In this document: positions 6,831 to 19,081 of the stretch, piece by piece
Numbering within the stretch: position 1 is the stretch's first letter
How the letters are laid out: every line of letters starts with the position of its first letter
From: Micavibrio sp.
GTDB taxonomy: Bacteria; Pseudomonadota; Alphaproteobacteria; Micavibrionales; UBA2020
Direction of reading: 5' to 3'
Assembly: GCA_028283745.1 (NCBI GenBank)
Contig: JAPWJZ010000006.1
Span: forward strand, 1 to 64,000
DNA length: 64,000 bases
Translations under genes and position numbers: made by a program
The notes under the pieces: generated by a model
What the model was told of the DNA's origin: nothing
Database searches by the model: none
What the model saw: the letters and a program-made list of their open reading frames with translations, nothing else

Positions 6831-8309
6831 TCACAAATCCTTTTCCGCATCCTCGCGGGCTTGTCGTTCGACCTGCCGCTTCGGCTTGCGCACGTTGACT
6901 AAGGACGTATCAATCATATCTTTAAGATGCGCTGCATAATGCTTCTCGATCATCTCGACGGAAGTACGGCAGTTTTTAGCAACTTGATAAATGTCAGCTC
7001 CTTCCAGAAGCCGGAAACAGATATAACTATGGCGCAGGCTGTAGGCCGTGCGGGCTTTGCCATGACGGTCAAACTTCAGGTCGTTTTCTTCCATTAGATT
7101 GTTGAACATTTTTTTAAATTCATTCGGAAAGAGAAGGTCGTTTACATCAGGCGTGACCAGCTCCTCCATCGTCTTTCCGTTATCCAAGGTGATAGCCTTC
7201 GTCCGTTTACGGTCGCGCAGCCGCTCGAAGGGCAGCACGGCGCCGGGCATGGATTTGCAATAGCCTACGCCGCGCTTTCCGTGTACTTCGATTTCAAGGA
7301 TGCGCTCGCCTGTATAGGAGTCGTCCACGATTTCTACATCACGGAATTGAAGCAGACTTACTTCGTCCGGCCTGAGCCCCGTGTTCGCCATGAACAGCAC
7401 AAAGTCATGCAGTTGCTCGGCATGCCATTTGTAACGGGGGCTTTTCGGCGTCGCGGCATTCTTCCGCGTTGCTTCGTAAAGCTGCTTGTATTCATTCGGC
7501 GTAAACCACGGGCGGTGTTCAATCTTGCTCTGCTTACGGTACGGGTCAGAAAGATTTGGCACCTGATCTATCCACCCATGACGATGGGCGGTTTTCAAGA
7601 TCATACTCAGGGTGACAATTTCATTATGAATGGTATTGCGGGCTGGCGGTTGCCACGCGCCCTTTTCCTTTTCGCTCCATCCTTCGGGCTGCGTCATACG
7701 GTGGGCACGGTATTCCTGCGCAGCCCCTGCGGAGATTTCAGATAAAGGCCTGTTGCCAAAATAGGGCTGTAGATGAAGCCGGATGCGGTCTTTGTGGCCT
7801 TGCACCCATTTGGGGCTGCGATGGCCTTTGGTAACTGCCTCGTATTCTCCCGCGAATTTCTCGGCGGCTTCGGCAAAAGTCTTTTCTTTTTCCAGCAGTC
7901 CTGCACGGGCTTTGCCCTTCATTTCCAGATACCAGTCCTCGGCCACCTGCTTGGCCAAGGCAAGACTTGTCTCTTTGGTGCTCTTGCGCACCTGAGTGCT
8001 ATTGCCGAAGGATGCGGCACAGTGCCATGCCCCCTCCGGCGTTCTGCGGAATAGCTGAACTTTGCCATTGAGGATTTTATGCGTACCCGACTCGTTCACA
8101 GCGGCTTGGGGCGTTCTGGGCGCTGGCTTGGTCTTTCCGGTCAGTGTCCAGTACCAATCCTCGGCAAAGGCCGTGGCTCGGTCAAAATCCTTTTCTCCGG
8201 TGCTTTTACGGTGGTTTTTACTCTGCCAGTAGATGGAGGCATACCAGAGGTCGCTGTCCGGCCTTTGGTAAAGGCGGGCTTTGCCGTTGAGGATTTCATG
8301 TGATTCCAT
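6831..8309 (-). CDS. Tyrosine-type site-specific integrase
   Basis: A 492-residue phage-type integrase. The N-terminus holds two related arm-binding-like repeats (HEILNGKARLYQR at 4-16 and HKILNGKVQLFRR at about 76-88), followed by a SAM-like core-binding domain and the catalytic domain. The first catalytic Arg lies in NTGLRPDEVSLL, the RH pair in YSLRHSYICFRL, and the nucleophilic Tyr in IEKHYAAHL near the C-terminus. It is 140 bases from tRNA-fMet and transcribed away from it, the common position for an integrase next to its attachment site. It would catalyse integration and excision of the 1-8.4 kb element. The duplicated N-terminal repeat is uncommon. Confidence 0.9.
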   Translation of the reverse strand: MESHEILNGKARLYQRPDSDLWYASIYWQSKNHRKSTGEKDFDRATAFAEDWYWTLTGKTKPAPRTPQAAVNESGTHKILNGKVQLFRRTPEGAWHCAASFGNSTQVRKSTKETSLALAKQVAEDWYLEMKGKARAGLLEKEKTFAEAAEKFAGEYEAVTKGHRSPKWVQGHKDRIRLHLQPYFGNRPLSEISAGAAQEYRAHRMTQPEGWSEKEKGAWQPPARNTIHNEIVTLSMILKTAHRHGWIDQVPNLSDPYRKQSKIEHRPWFTPNEYKQLYEATRKNAATPKSPRYKWHAEQLHDFVLFMANTGLRPDEVSLLQFRDVEIVDDSYTGERILEIEVHGKRGVGYCKSMPGAVLPFERLRDRKRTKAITLDNGKTMEELVTPDVNDLLFPNEFKKMFNNLMEENDLKFDRHGKARTAYSLRHSYICFRLLEGADIYQVAKNCRTSVEMIEKHYAAHLKDMIDTSLVNVRKPKRQVERQAREDAEKDL

Positions 8310-8407
8310 GCTGCCATTCCTCCGTGCGCTAAACGTGCTAACTGCGTGCTAGCTATTTTTAGTGTATCACGGCGATTCTTCTGGGAAAAGCTTGGCATTT
8401 TTCCAAA

Positions 8408-8434
8408 GAAAAAGCCCTTGTTTTACAAGGGCTT
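8408..8434 (-). terminator. Intrinsic terminator after tRNA-fMet
   Basis: On the minus strand AGCCCTTG-TAAAA-CAAGGGCT is followed by a T-run (TTTTCTTT). It lies 15 bases beyond the tRNA CCA end and would end the rRNA operon transcript, protecting the integrase region from read-through. Confidence 0.8.
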
Positions 8435-8448
8435 GCTTCTTCGTGAGT

Positions 8449-8525
<77 letters not shown>

Positions 8526-8589
8526 TCAATCGTAATGCCAGACCTTAAAGTACATCGCCATGGAGGCGAGATTAAGGCTGGGAGCCAAT

Positions 8590-8618
8590 AAAAAAGCCGG
8601 CTTTGTGAGCCGGCTCTT
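8590..8618 (-). terminator. Terminator-like hairpin between 5S rRNA and tRNA-fMet
   Basis: On the minus strand GAGCCGGCTCACAAAGCCGGC is followed by TTTTTTATT. Stem GCCGGCT/AGCCGGC with a short loop. Because tRNA-fMet follows, it may be partial or the tRNA may have its own promoter. Confidence 0.7.
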
Positions 8619-8645
8619 TAAATTGGTCATTGTGAATAGGTTAAC

Positions 8646-8668
8646 ATGTCGACATTAGAGCTTATGAG
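8646..8668 (-). repeat. Distal arm of the 5S pre-rRNA processing stem
   Basis: ATGTCGACAT at 8646-8655 and GCTTATGAG at 8660-8668 pair with CTCATAAGC (8801-8809) and a second ATGTCGACAT (8813-8822) on the other side of the 5S gene. Confidence 0.65.
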
Positions 8669-8676
8669 CTTGGAAG

Positions 8677-8793
8677 ACCTGGCAGCGTCCTACTCTCCCG
8701 GGTCTTAAGACACAGTACCATCGGCGATGAGGCTTTTCACGTCCGAGTTCGGAATGGGATCGGGTGTTTCATCCTCTCTAAGACCACCAGGTC
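8677..8793 (-). rRNA. rrf: 5S ribosomal RNA
   Basis: The minus strand reads CCTGGTGGTCTTAGAGAGG…CCGATCCCATTCCGAACTCGG…GGGAGAGTAGGACGCTGCCAGG, with complementary ends and the conserved 5S core. Ends are placed to within a few bases. Confidence 0.95.
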
Positions 8794-8841
8794 ATCCAAA
8801 CTCATAAGCTTATGTCGACATCCGTAATAAACCGTATATTA

Positions 8842-8887
8842 GCAACTCTGATTTCAAAGTTCTGAGATTTAGTCTTGCGGCTTTATC
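8842..8887 (-). repeat. Distal arm of the 23S pre-rRNA processing stem
   Basis: Complementary with a few mismatches to 11675-11720 on the other side of the 23S gene (for example GATAAAgCCGCAA against GATAAAtCCGCAA, and CAGAACTTT in both). Expected substrate of RNase III. Confidence 0.7.
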
Positions 8888-8904
8888 ACTACACGCGATA
8901 GTGA

Positions 8905-11658
<2,754 letters not shown>

Positions 11659-11674
11659 CCAAAATCACGTGCAG

Positions 11675-11720
11675 AGATAAATCCGCAATCGTAAATTTCA
11701 GAACTTTTGTTCGAAGTTGC
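11675..11720 (-). repeat. Proximal arm of the 23S pre-rRNA processing stem
   Basis: Pairs with 8842-8887 across the 23S gene. Confidence 0.7.
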
Positions 11721-11956
11721 TATATTTAAGTGCATTCTAAAGCACGGTTCAATTGAGTTATTCACCCAACTGCCGAACTATAGTTTGCGGCTAGTTATTT
11801 ATTACGGTGTCGTTAACCTATTCACAATGTCCAATAAACATGATCGACAAGAAGGCCGATCGCCTGGCTTATTGCTAAACCAGGAAACCAAATTCCCTTT
11901 GTTGTATTCTGCTTTTTCCGGGGTGCCCCGTCCAACTACTGTCCACCATTTTGAAA

Positions 11957-12032
11957 TGGTGGAGGTGAACGGGATCGAACCGATGACCTCCTGAATGCAA
12001 ATCAGGCGCTCTCCCAGCTGAGCTACACCCCC
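11957..12032 (-). tRNA. tRNA-Ala (UGC)
   Basis: 76 bases: GGGGGTG acceptor, AGCTCAGCTGGGAGAGC D-arm, anticodon TGC, GGTTCGATCC T-arm, encoded CCA. Standard place in the 16S-23S spacer. Confidence 0.97.
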
Positions 12033-12061
12033 TGAGATAGTTATCATCAGGTCTTAGAAAG

Positions 12062-12138
12062 TGGTGGGCCTAGAAAGACTTGAACTTTCGACCTCACGCT
12101 TATCAAGCGCGTGCTCTAACCAACTGAGCTACAGGCCC
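12062..12138 (-). tRNA. tRNA-Ile (GAU)
   Basis: 77 bases: GGGCCTG acceptor, AGCTCAGTTGGTTAGAGC D-arm, anticodon GAT, AGTTCAAGTCT T-arm, encoded CCA. First tRNA of the spacer after 16S. Confidence 0.97.
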
Positions 12139-12175
12139 TTAGAGTCAAGTTTTCCAAGACCCAAGTGCAGAATAC

Positions 12176-12200
12176 GAGAAGAGATACGAAGACAGCGGTT
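12176..12200 (-). repeat. Distal arm of the 16S pre-rRNA processing stem
   Basis: GAGAAGAGATACGAAGACAG and five more bases are the reverse complement, with two mismatches in 25, of 13939-13963 upstream of 16S. Confidence 0.8.
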
Positions 12201-12240
12201 CGTTTTGTTCTATCACGAACCAGATCGCATAGAGCGTTCT

Positions 12241-13733
<1,493 letters not shown>

Positions 13734-13814
13734 ATTCGATCCCTTTGCTTTTGATGTCAAAGGATCTCAATATAGTTTATGGAGACCTGCTAATGTTTCC
13801 GAAGAAACATTCAC

Positions 13815-13826
13815 TGTTAAAGTATT
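13815..13826 (-). promoter_or_regulatory. boxA-like antitermination site in the rRNA leader
   Basis: The minus strand reads ATACTTTAACAG, close to the boxA core (T/C)GCTCTTTAACA that recruits NusB/S10 complexes; position between promoter and 16S is as expected. Confidence 0.5.
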
Positions 13827-13938
13827 GAAGAAGTCCGAAGACTTCTTTTTGTACTATTGAGACAAGTTCGTGAGAACTTGTCTCGGCTATGCTGAGATAC
13901 TCAGAGCAGGTCGTTTTGTAACGTTAAACACGATCACA

Positions 13939-13963
13939 AACCGCTGCCTGCGTATCTCTTCTC
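13939..13963 (-). repeat. Proximal arm of the 16S pre-rRNA processing stem
   Basis: Pairs with 12176-12200 across the 16S gene, 23 of 25 positions. Confidence 0.8.
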
Positions 13964-14068
13964 ATCGATCTACAATGTTCAATAACCGGTGGCCTTTCGA
14001 CCGCAAAACACCGCCAGTTTCAAACTCGAGAGTTTTTCAACCGGGGAGCGTCTTGTTCAGAGACACAG

Positions 14069-14097
14069 ACTGTAGAGACTTCCGTCTCGCTGGTCAA
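14069..14097 (-). promoter_or_regulatory. Putative rRNA operon promoter
   Basis: On the minus strand TTGACC (14092-14097), a 17-base spacer and TACAGT (14069-14074). It lies about 340 bases upstream of 16S, leaving room for the boxA and processing arm. Placement is by consensus only. Confidence 0.55.
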
Positions 14098-14385
14098 GAG
14101 AAAAATTCGATTTGTTTTCGTTTTTTTCTCCGTCTCTCACTGTCTTGCCGCGTCGCCGCAGCTCGTCAGTGATGGTGGTTATACGGACGATGCTTGGAGT
14201 TGTCAAAGATAATTTTGAAAAAATATAAGTCACTGATTTTTAACAGCAATTTATATAGCCCGTATTTGGTCGAGATTAGGAAAATATGCCAACACCCCCT
14301 ACTTTCAACCCCACACCGCAAAGAATCCGGCATGGTGATGGAACGATTTATAGCGTGTTTTATTGGGGTTTGGCGCAATAACGCC

Positions 14386-14457
14386 GATTCAGGGGTGATT
14401 CAGGACAGGTGATTCAAAATCGGCCGCCCGATTCAGGGACCGCGCCAATGATTCAGG
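14386..14457 (+). repeat. Cluster of five GATTCA(GG) copies
   Basis: GATTCAGG begins at 14386, 14397, 14430 and 14450, and the shorter GATTCA at 14411. Spacing is irregular (11, 14, 19, 20 bases). It lies just downstream of the gene ending at 14453 (minus strand). Confidence 0.6.
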
Positions 14458-14668
14458 CTTTGCCGGGCAGACGTGGACCGGTTTTATCGATATTGCGTTC
14501 ATCCAGGCGGGTTTCGACATCGACAATTGCTTTACCAAGCTCGGCCGTGGCTTTCAGGCTGGCGTTTCTGGTGCTTTCGGAGCTTTGGTAACTGCTGGCG
14601 CGGTCGGCGGCGATATCGAACATCTGATAAAGGCGGGTTTTCAGCTCATCCAGATTCGTTGTGGCCAT
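14453..14668 (-). CDS. Small protein, 71 aa, paralogue of the next gene
   Basis: A helical, charged 71-residue protein (MATTNLDELKTRLYQMF…RLPGKA). It aligns along its length with the product of 14696-14929: LKTRLYQMFDIAADRA against LKDVLWTQFEKAVERQ, LGKAIVDVE against LANAIVNVE, and the shared C-terminal LPGK/MPGK. A GGAG site lies eight bases before the ATG. The two genes are 27 bases apart on the same strand and arose by tandem duplication. No known family is recognised; no membrane segment or Cys motif. Confidence 0.65.
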   Translation of the reverse strand: MATTNLDELKTRLYQMFDIAADRASSYQSSESTRNASLKATAELGKAIVDVETRLDERNIDKTGPRLPGKA

Positions 14669-14695
14669 GATTCTCGCTCCGCTTCCTGAACAGTA

Positions 14696-14929
14696 TTACT
14701 TGCCGGGCATCTTCAATGCGGGGCCGGAAGCATCACGTTCGCGCGCTTCCCGCTCAACGTTCACGATGGCATTGGCGAGATTCGCAAGGGAGTTGCGGCC
14801 CGACACAGCAATGTTATAGGGCGTATATGAACCGGTGCTGGAGGGATCTTCGTATTTTGCCTGCCTCTCCACAGCTTTTTCAAACTGTGTCCACAGAACG
14901 TCTTTAAGTGTTTCGAGGTCGCGCGGCAT
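14696..14929 (-). CDS. Small protein, 77 aa, paralogue of the preceding gene
   Basis: Begins MPRDLETLKDVLW with AGGGAG eight bases upstream; an ATG six codons further up (14947) lacks a site. The sequence is amphipathic, mostly helical, ends KMPGK, and is a diverged copy of the 71-residue neighbour, so the two may form a heteromeric pair. Shared features are the conserved (A/V)-I-V-(D/N)-VE segment two thirds along and the basic PGK end. Function unknown. Confidence 0.65.
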   Translation of the reverse strand: MPRDLETLKDVLWTQFEKAVERQAKYEDPSSTGSYTPYNIAVSGRNSLANLANAIVNVEREARERDASGPALKMPGK

Positions 14930-15024
14930 GGCATTTCTCCCTGTCATTCAGCCCGTAAAAATTAGGGCATAAACAGGGATCTGTCAAACATTATGGTATT
15001 TAAACGAGCTGAAAACGGCGCTAT

Positions 15025-15294
15025 TTAAAGAACAATCGCGCGGGGGCTGGTGGGTGCGGCATAGAGCGTTTCGTCAGAATCAGCCGGTTTGCCGTTCTCA
15101 TCGATGACGCGGCCATCGTTGAGTCGGAACCAGGTTCCTTCTTCGTCACCCTTCCAGAAATGCACGCAGAAGATATCATCCGGCGTAAAGCCATAGAAAG
15201 AAACCGCATCACCCGTAACGCTATCCCCCCGCCGGCGTTTCAGCTCCAGCAAGTTGGACATCATGTTCAGGGCGGTTTGGCGGTCTAATCTCAT
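15025..15294 (-). CDS. Hypothetical protein, 89 aa
   Basis: An 89-residue protein with no signal peptide or membrane segment. The centre is rich in aromatic and acidic residues (FYGFTPDDIFCVHFWKGDEEGTWFRL), suggesting a small beta domain. It lies between the small paralogue pair and HMG-CoA lyase, all on the minus strand, but the gap to the lyase is 48 bases and there is no clear ribosome site. Not recognised. Confidence 0.5.
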   Translation of the reverse strand: MRLDRQTALNMMSNLLELKRRRGDSVTGDAVSFYGFTPDDIFCVHFWKGDEEGTWFRLNDGRVIDENGKPADSDETLYAAPTSPRAIVL

Positions 15295-15342
15295 TATGGG
15301 CTTTCTGCTGCCGGCTGTTTCAAATGCTTCCGGTGATAATAT

Positions 15343-16251
15343 TTACCATTTTATACTGTTTTCAATGACCTGTCCAACTTTTGACACAAGGGGCTTGCCC
15401 ACCTCGGCGGCAATGAAGCGGCCGGCTTCTGCAATCTTTTCAAGGGTTACGCCGGTTTTTAGGCCCATACCATGCAGCATATATAGAACATCTTCGGTGG
15501 ATACATTGCCGGTTGCCCCCTTGGCATAGGGGCACCCGCCAAGCCCTGCGGCCGCACTATCGACCACGGAAAGCCCCTCCTCCAGCGCCACCAGGATATT
15601 GGCGAGCGCCTGCCCGTAGGTATCGTGGAAATGCACGGCTGTCGATTCCCGCGGAATATCACGCGCAACATCCTGCAGCAGTGCGCGGGTCTTTACAGGG
15701 GTGCCGGTGCCAATAGTGTCGCCCAGCGATATTTCGTAGCAGCCCATGCCGTAGAGGGCTTTTGCCGTGCGTACAACGGCTGCGGGCGCAATTTCCCCTT
15801 CATAGGGGCAGCCCAGCACGCAGGAAACATAGCCGCGCACCCGCACGCCCGCAGCCGATGCCGCCGCCATGACAGGCTTAAACCGCTCGAGGCTTTCGGC
15901 AATGCTGCAGTTGATGTTTTTCTGGCTGAAGCTTTCCGACGCTGCGGCAAATACCGCAATTTCCTTCACGCCGGCCGCCAAGGCCGCCGCCATGCCCTTG
16001 TCGTTCGGCACGAGGACGGGATAGCTGACACCGTCTTTTTTGCGGATGGAGGCATAGACTTTATCCGTATCCGCCATTTGCGGCACCCATTTGGGGGAGA
16101 CGAACGAGCCCGCTTCAATGCTGCGAAGGCCGCTATCCGACAGCATGTCGATGAAGGCGATTTTCACCTCGGCGGAAAGCGGCTTCTTTTCATTCTGCAA
16201 CCCGTCGCGCGGGCCGACTTCGACAATGCGGACATCTGCGGGGTATTTCAT
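15343..16251 (-). CDS. mvaB: Hydroxymethylglutaryl-CoA lyase
   Basis: A 302-residue TIM-barrel enzyme of the HMG-CoA lyase/DRE-TIM family. It splits 3-hydroxy-3-methylglutaryl-CoA into acetoacetate and acetyl-CoA, the last step of leucine breakdown. Diagnostic motifs: [12 protein letters not shown] at residues 11-22 (catalytic Arg and metal Asp), HFHDTYGQA near 205, and [14 protein letters not shown] near 237 with the catalytic cysteine and the metal-binding Asn. Length is normal. An AAGG site precedes the ATG. It follows the 190-residue gene and the MCC alpha-subunit gene on the same strand, so one operon supplies two steps of the pathway. Also called liuE in some species. Confidence 0.93.
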   Translation of the reverse strand: MKYPADVRIVEVGPRDGLQNEKKPLSAEVKIAFIDMLSDSGLRSIEAGSFVSPKWVPQMADTDKVYASIRKKDGVSYPVLVPNDKGMAAALAAGVKEIAVFAAASESFSQKNINCSIAESLERFKPVMAAASAAGVRVRGYVSCVLGCPYEGEIAPAAVVRTAKALYGMGCYEISLGDTIGTGTPVKTRALLQDVARDIPRESTAVHFHDTYGQALANILVALEEGLSVVDSAAAGLGGCPYAKGATGNVSTEDVLYMLHGMGLKTGVTLEKIAEAGRFIAAEVGKPLVSKVGQVIENSIKW

Positions 16252-16270
16252 GAATGCGGCCTTCTTGACG

Positions 16271-16843
16271 TTAAGGAATGCTTTTCAGCGTGTCGAAATA
16301 GGATTTTATGCGGGCAACGCCATCCCTGCCGTCGCTTTCGTCCCAGAAAAAATGCAGGAAATTGTCGCGCGCCTCGATCTCGAAAAAAGCACCCGGCGTG
16401 CCAAGGTCATTGGCGATTTCGGCAATGGCGCGGGTCAGCTGCCCGCTGGGCAGGCCCTTGGCAAGGCGGAAGACGCGGCCAAAAGGCAGGTCATCGGCGA
16501 TTTCGCCCGGGCGGCAATACAGCGTCCAGTTCGCGCCGGAAAGAATGCGTTCGGGGTAATAGTAATCGGCGCAGAAGCCACGCTTCATCATGCGGCTGCC
16601 CTTGCTGCTGAAGTCCGGCAGGTCGCGCTCCACATCTTCCACCATAAAACCATCGGCCAATGCAGCTTCCCGCGCTTTGGCGCGGTCGCGCTTGCTGGAG
16701 ACGCGGTTTGACACCGCCTTCACGGGGCGCTTGATATTGCGCAAGCCCTGAAAAAGCACGAAACACGCCAGCACGGCGACAGAAGCGATGACAAACCCGC
16801 GAATTTCCAGCGGAATAGCGTCAAGAAGGTGGCCAATATCCAT
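16271..16843 (-). CDS. Membrane-anchored hypothetical protein, 190 aa
   Basis: One hydrophobic segment near the N-terminus (about residues 15-36, [20 protein letters not shown]), then a basic linker and a soluble domain of about 130 residues with a [10 protein letters not shown] segment near 168. It lies between MCC alpha (9 bases upstream) and HMG-CoA lyase (19 bases downstream) on the same strand, so it is co-transcribed with leucine-degradation genes, although nothing in it points to a catabolic role. Not recognised. Confidence 0.6.
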   Translation of the reverse strand: MDIGHLLDAIPLEIRGFVIASVAVLACFVLFQGLRNIKRPVKAVSNRVSSKRDRAKAREAALADGFMVEDVERDLPDFSSKGSRMMKRGFCADYYYPERILSGANWTLYCRPGEIADDLPFGRVFRLAKGLPSGQLTRAIAEIANDLGTPGAFFEIEARDNFLHFFWDESDGRDGVARIKSYFDTLKSIP

Positions 16844-16852
16844 GCTGTGTTC

Positions 16853-18853
16853 TTAAGCCTGCTTCAGCGAAATGAGTTCGTATTTTTCGTTCACCTGGTC
16901 GCCGATGGCGGCGTGGATTTTCTCCACAATACCGTCGGCGGGGGCGTTGATGGTATGTTCCATCTTCATCGCTTCCACAATAATCAGCGGCTGGCCTTTC
17001 TTGACGGTCGCGCCAAGCTCTACACGCACCGCCACGACCTTGCCGGGCATGGGCGCTGTCAGCTTGCCCACACCGCCTTCATCCCCCTCGTCATAGGCGA
17101 GCGGTTCAAGGTAATGCACGTCTTCGTAATGGCCCTTGTACATCAGGGCCACATGGCGGCCTTCCTGCACAACGGCGCCGCTATAGACCTGTCCATCCAG
17201 CCGAATATCAAAACCGGCCGCGAAGGCGGGCAATATCTTCAATTGCATCGCGCGGCCGCCGGGCAGCGTTAAAACGCCGCTTGCCGCATCCAACCCGCTT
17301 TCAATGGTCACGGGCAGCAGGTTGTCGCCATCCTTGAAGGTGAAAACGTTTTTATCTGCGCCGGCAATGCGCCAGCTGCTGCGGTCATCCCACGGGGAGC
17401 CACTGGCAGGGGCGACGGTGCGGCGGGCATAAAGCCCTGCGGCAGCCAGCGCCAGCGACAGTTCCGACGGTGCGGCCTTTGGCGGCAATAAAGATACTTC
17501 ATGTTCCCTGATAAAGCTGGTGCTGACCTTGCCGGCTTTAAAATCCGGTTCATCCAGCAGGCGGCGCAGGAAGACAAGGTTGGTCTTCGGCCCGGTAATC
17601 AGCGTTTCATCAAGCCCGGCTTTGAGGTTTTCAATCGCTTCATCGCGCGTGGCGCCATGGGCGATGATTTTGGCAATCATCGGGTCATAATGGATGGAAA
17701 TAACGTCGCCGGGGCCGTTTGTCGCTTCGCGCACGCCGGTATCGACGCGCACGCCGCGTTCCTCCAGCGGGAATTCAAGGAACTTGATTTGGCCCGCGCC
17801 CGGCAAAAAGTTGTTCGCGGGGTCTTCGGCATAAAGGCGCACTTCAATCGCGTGGCCGTCAATTTCAAGGTCATCCTGCGTGAAGTGCAGCGGCTGGCCT
17901 TCCGCCACCTGAATTTGCAGGGCGACAAGGTCTAGCCCTGTAATGCATTCCGTTACGGGGTGTTCCACCTGCAGGCGGGTGTTCATTTCCATGAAATAGA
18001 AATTTTCTTTTTCATCCAGCAGGAATTCAACCGTGCCCGCGCCCACATAGCCAATGGCTTTTGCGGCGGCAACGGCGGCCTTGCCCATCTTTTCGCGCGT
18101 CGCGGCGCTCATGCCCGGTGCGGGCGCCTCCTCCAGCACTTTCTGGTGGCGGCGCTGGATGGAGCAGTCACGTTCAAACAAATAAACCGTATTGCCCTGC
18201 TTATCCGCAAAGACCTGAATTTCAACGTGGCGCGGGCGGGCAAGGTATTTTTCAATCAGCACATGGTCATCGCCGAAGGCGGCCTTGGCTTCGCGCTTTG
18301 CGCCCGCCAGCTGCTCGGAAAAATCTTTGGCGCTTTCAACAACGCGCATGCCCTTGCCGCCGCCGCCGGCGGATGCCTTGATAAGGACGGGGAAGCCGAT
18401 TTTGGCGGCTTCATCGCTTAGCAGTTTTTCATCCTGCTTGTCGCCGTGATAGCCCGGCACCAGCGGCACCTTGGCTTTTTCCATGAGCGCTTTCGCTTCG
18501 GATTTGCCGCCCATGGCCAGAATGGCCGCAGCCGGCGGGCCGATGAAGACCATGCCGGCCTTCTCCACCGCTTCGGCAAATTCTTCGTTTTCCGACAGGA
18601 AACCGTAACCCGGGTGAATGGCATTGACGTTCGCGGCCTTGGCGACGCTGATGATTTTATCGATGTTCAGGTAACTTTCACGCGGCGCGGCGGGGCCGAT
18701 GAGGAAGGCTTCATCCGCCATTTCAACGTGCAGGGCCTTTGCATCCGCTTCCGAATAAACCGCCACGGTTGAAATGCCGAGCGCCTGGCAGGTGCGCATG
18801 ACGCGGCAGGCGATCTCCCCGCGGTTGGCGATGAGGATTTTTTGAATGGTCAC
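16853..18853 (-). CDS. mccA: Methylcrotonyl-CoA carboxylase, biotin-carboxylase (alpha) subunit
   Basis: A 666-residue biotin-dependent carboxylase subunit. Residues 1-450 form the biotin carboxylase domain: NRGEIACRVMRT at 9-20, the glycine-rich ATP loop SAGGGGKGMRVV near 160, and EMNTRLQVEHPVTE near 290. A connecting domain leads to the C-terminal biotinyl domain, where EAMKMEH holds the biotinylated Lys630. The start codon is GTG. It carboxylates biotin for transfer to 3-methylcrotonyl-CoA by the beta subunit at 31782-33389. The assignment to MCC rather than propionyl- or acetyl-CoA carboxylase rests on HMG-CoA lyase in the same operon and on the beta-subunit type. Confidence 0.9.
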   Translation of the reverse strand: MTIQKILIANRGEIACRVMRTCQALGISTVAVYSEADAKALHVEMADEAFLIGPAAPRESYLNIDKIISVAKAANVNAIHPGYGFLSENEEFAEAVEKAGMVFIGPPAAAILAMGGKSEAKALMEKAKVPLVPGYHGDKQDEKLLSDEAAKIGFPVLIKASAGGGGKGMRVVESAKDFSEQLAGAKREAKAAFGDDHVLIEKYLARPRHVEIQVFADKQGNTVYLFERDCSIQRRHQKVLEEAPAPGMSAATREKMGKAAVAAAKAIGYVGAGTVEFLLDEKENFYFMEMNTRLQVEHPVTECITGLDLVALQIQVAEGQPLHFTQDDLEIDGHAIEVRLYAEDPANNFLPGAGQIKFLEFPLEERGVRVDTGVREATNGPGDVISIHYDPMIAKIIAHGATRDEAIENLKAGLDETLITGPKTNLVFLRRLLDEPDFKAGKVSTSFIREHEVSLLPPKAAPSELSLALAAAGLYARRTVAPASGSPWDDRSSWRIAGADKNVFTFKDGDNLLPVTIESGLDAASGVLTLPGGRAMQLKILPAFAAGFDIRLDGQVYSGAVVQEGRHVALMYKGHYEDVHYLEPLAYDEGDEGGVGKLTAPMPGKVVAVRVELGATVKKGQPLIIVEAMKMEHTINAPADGIVEKIHAAIGDQVNEKYELISLKQA

Positions 18854-19081
18854 GGCGGTGCCTACCCTTGCTATATATTGTTAGACGACTATACGGGATA
18901 TGGCGCACCGGTTTCAACCGCTGTTTTTTAGATTAAACCATTGAACTATATAAGATTATTGCGCTGCAACAGGCGCGATTTTTAATAACGCAGGCGCGTG
19001 AAAATGACACGCATGTAGCCATTCACCATTTTTTCACATAACGTGTGCGATACTTGGGACGAATAATCAGGTACCGGCGGG

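Larger units (their letters stand above)
13734..14452. other. rRNA operon leader and upstream region without protein genes
   Basis: From 13734 to about 14070 this is the transcribed leader of the rRNA operon with several short hairpins (ATGTTTC/GAAACAT, GAAGTC/GACTTC, GAGACAAGTT/AACTTGTCTC), a boxA-like site and the 16S processing arm. The promoter lies at 14069-14097. Beyond that, 14170-14380 shows nothing recognisable, and 14386-14457 has five GATTCA(GG) copies. Confidence 0.6.

Noticed and set aside
13827..13850. GAAGTC/GACTTC hairpin followed by TTTTT on the plus strand as a terminator
   Set aside because: It lies in the transcribed leader of the minus-strand rRNA operon and no plus-strand gene ends there.
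14194..14412. 72-codon frame in the rRNA upstream region
   Set aside because: No ribosome site, AT-rich and noncoding base use, no recognisable protein features.
14386..14457. GATTCAGG cluster as a CRISPR array
   Set aside because: Repeats are only 6-8 bases with irregular 11-20 base spacing and no cas genes are present.
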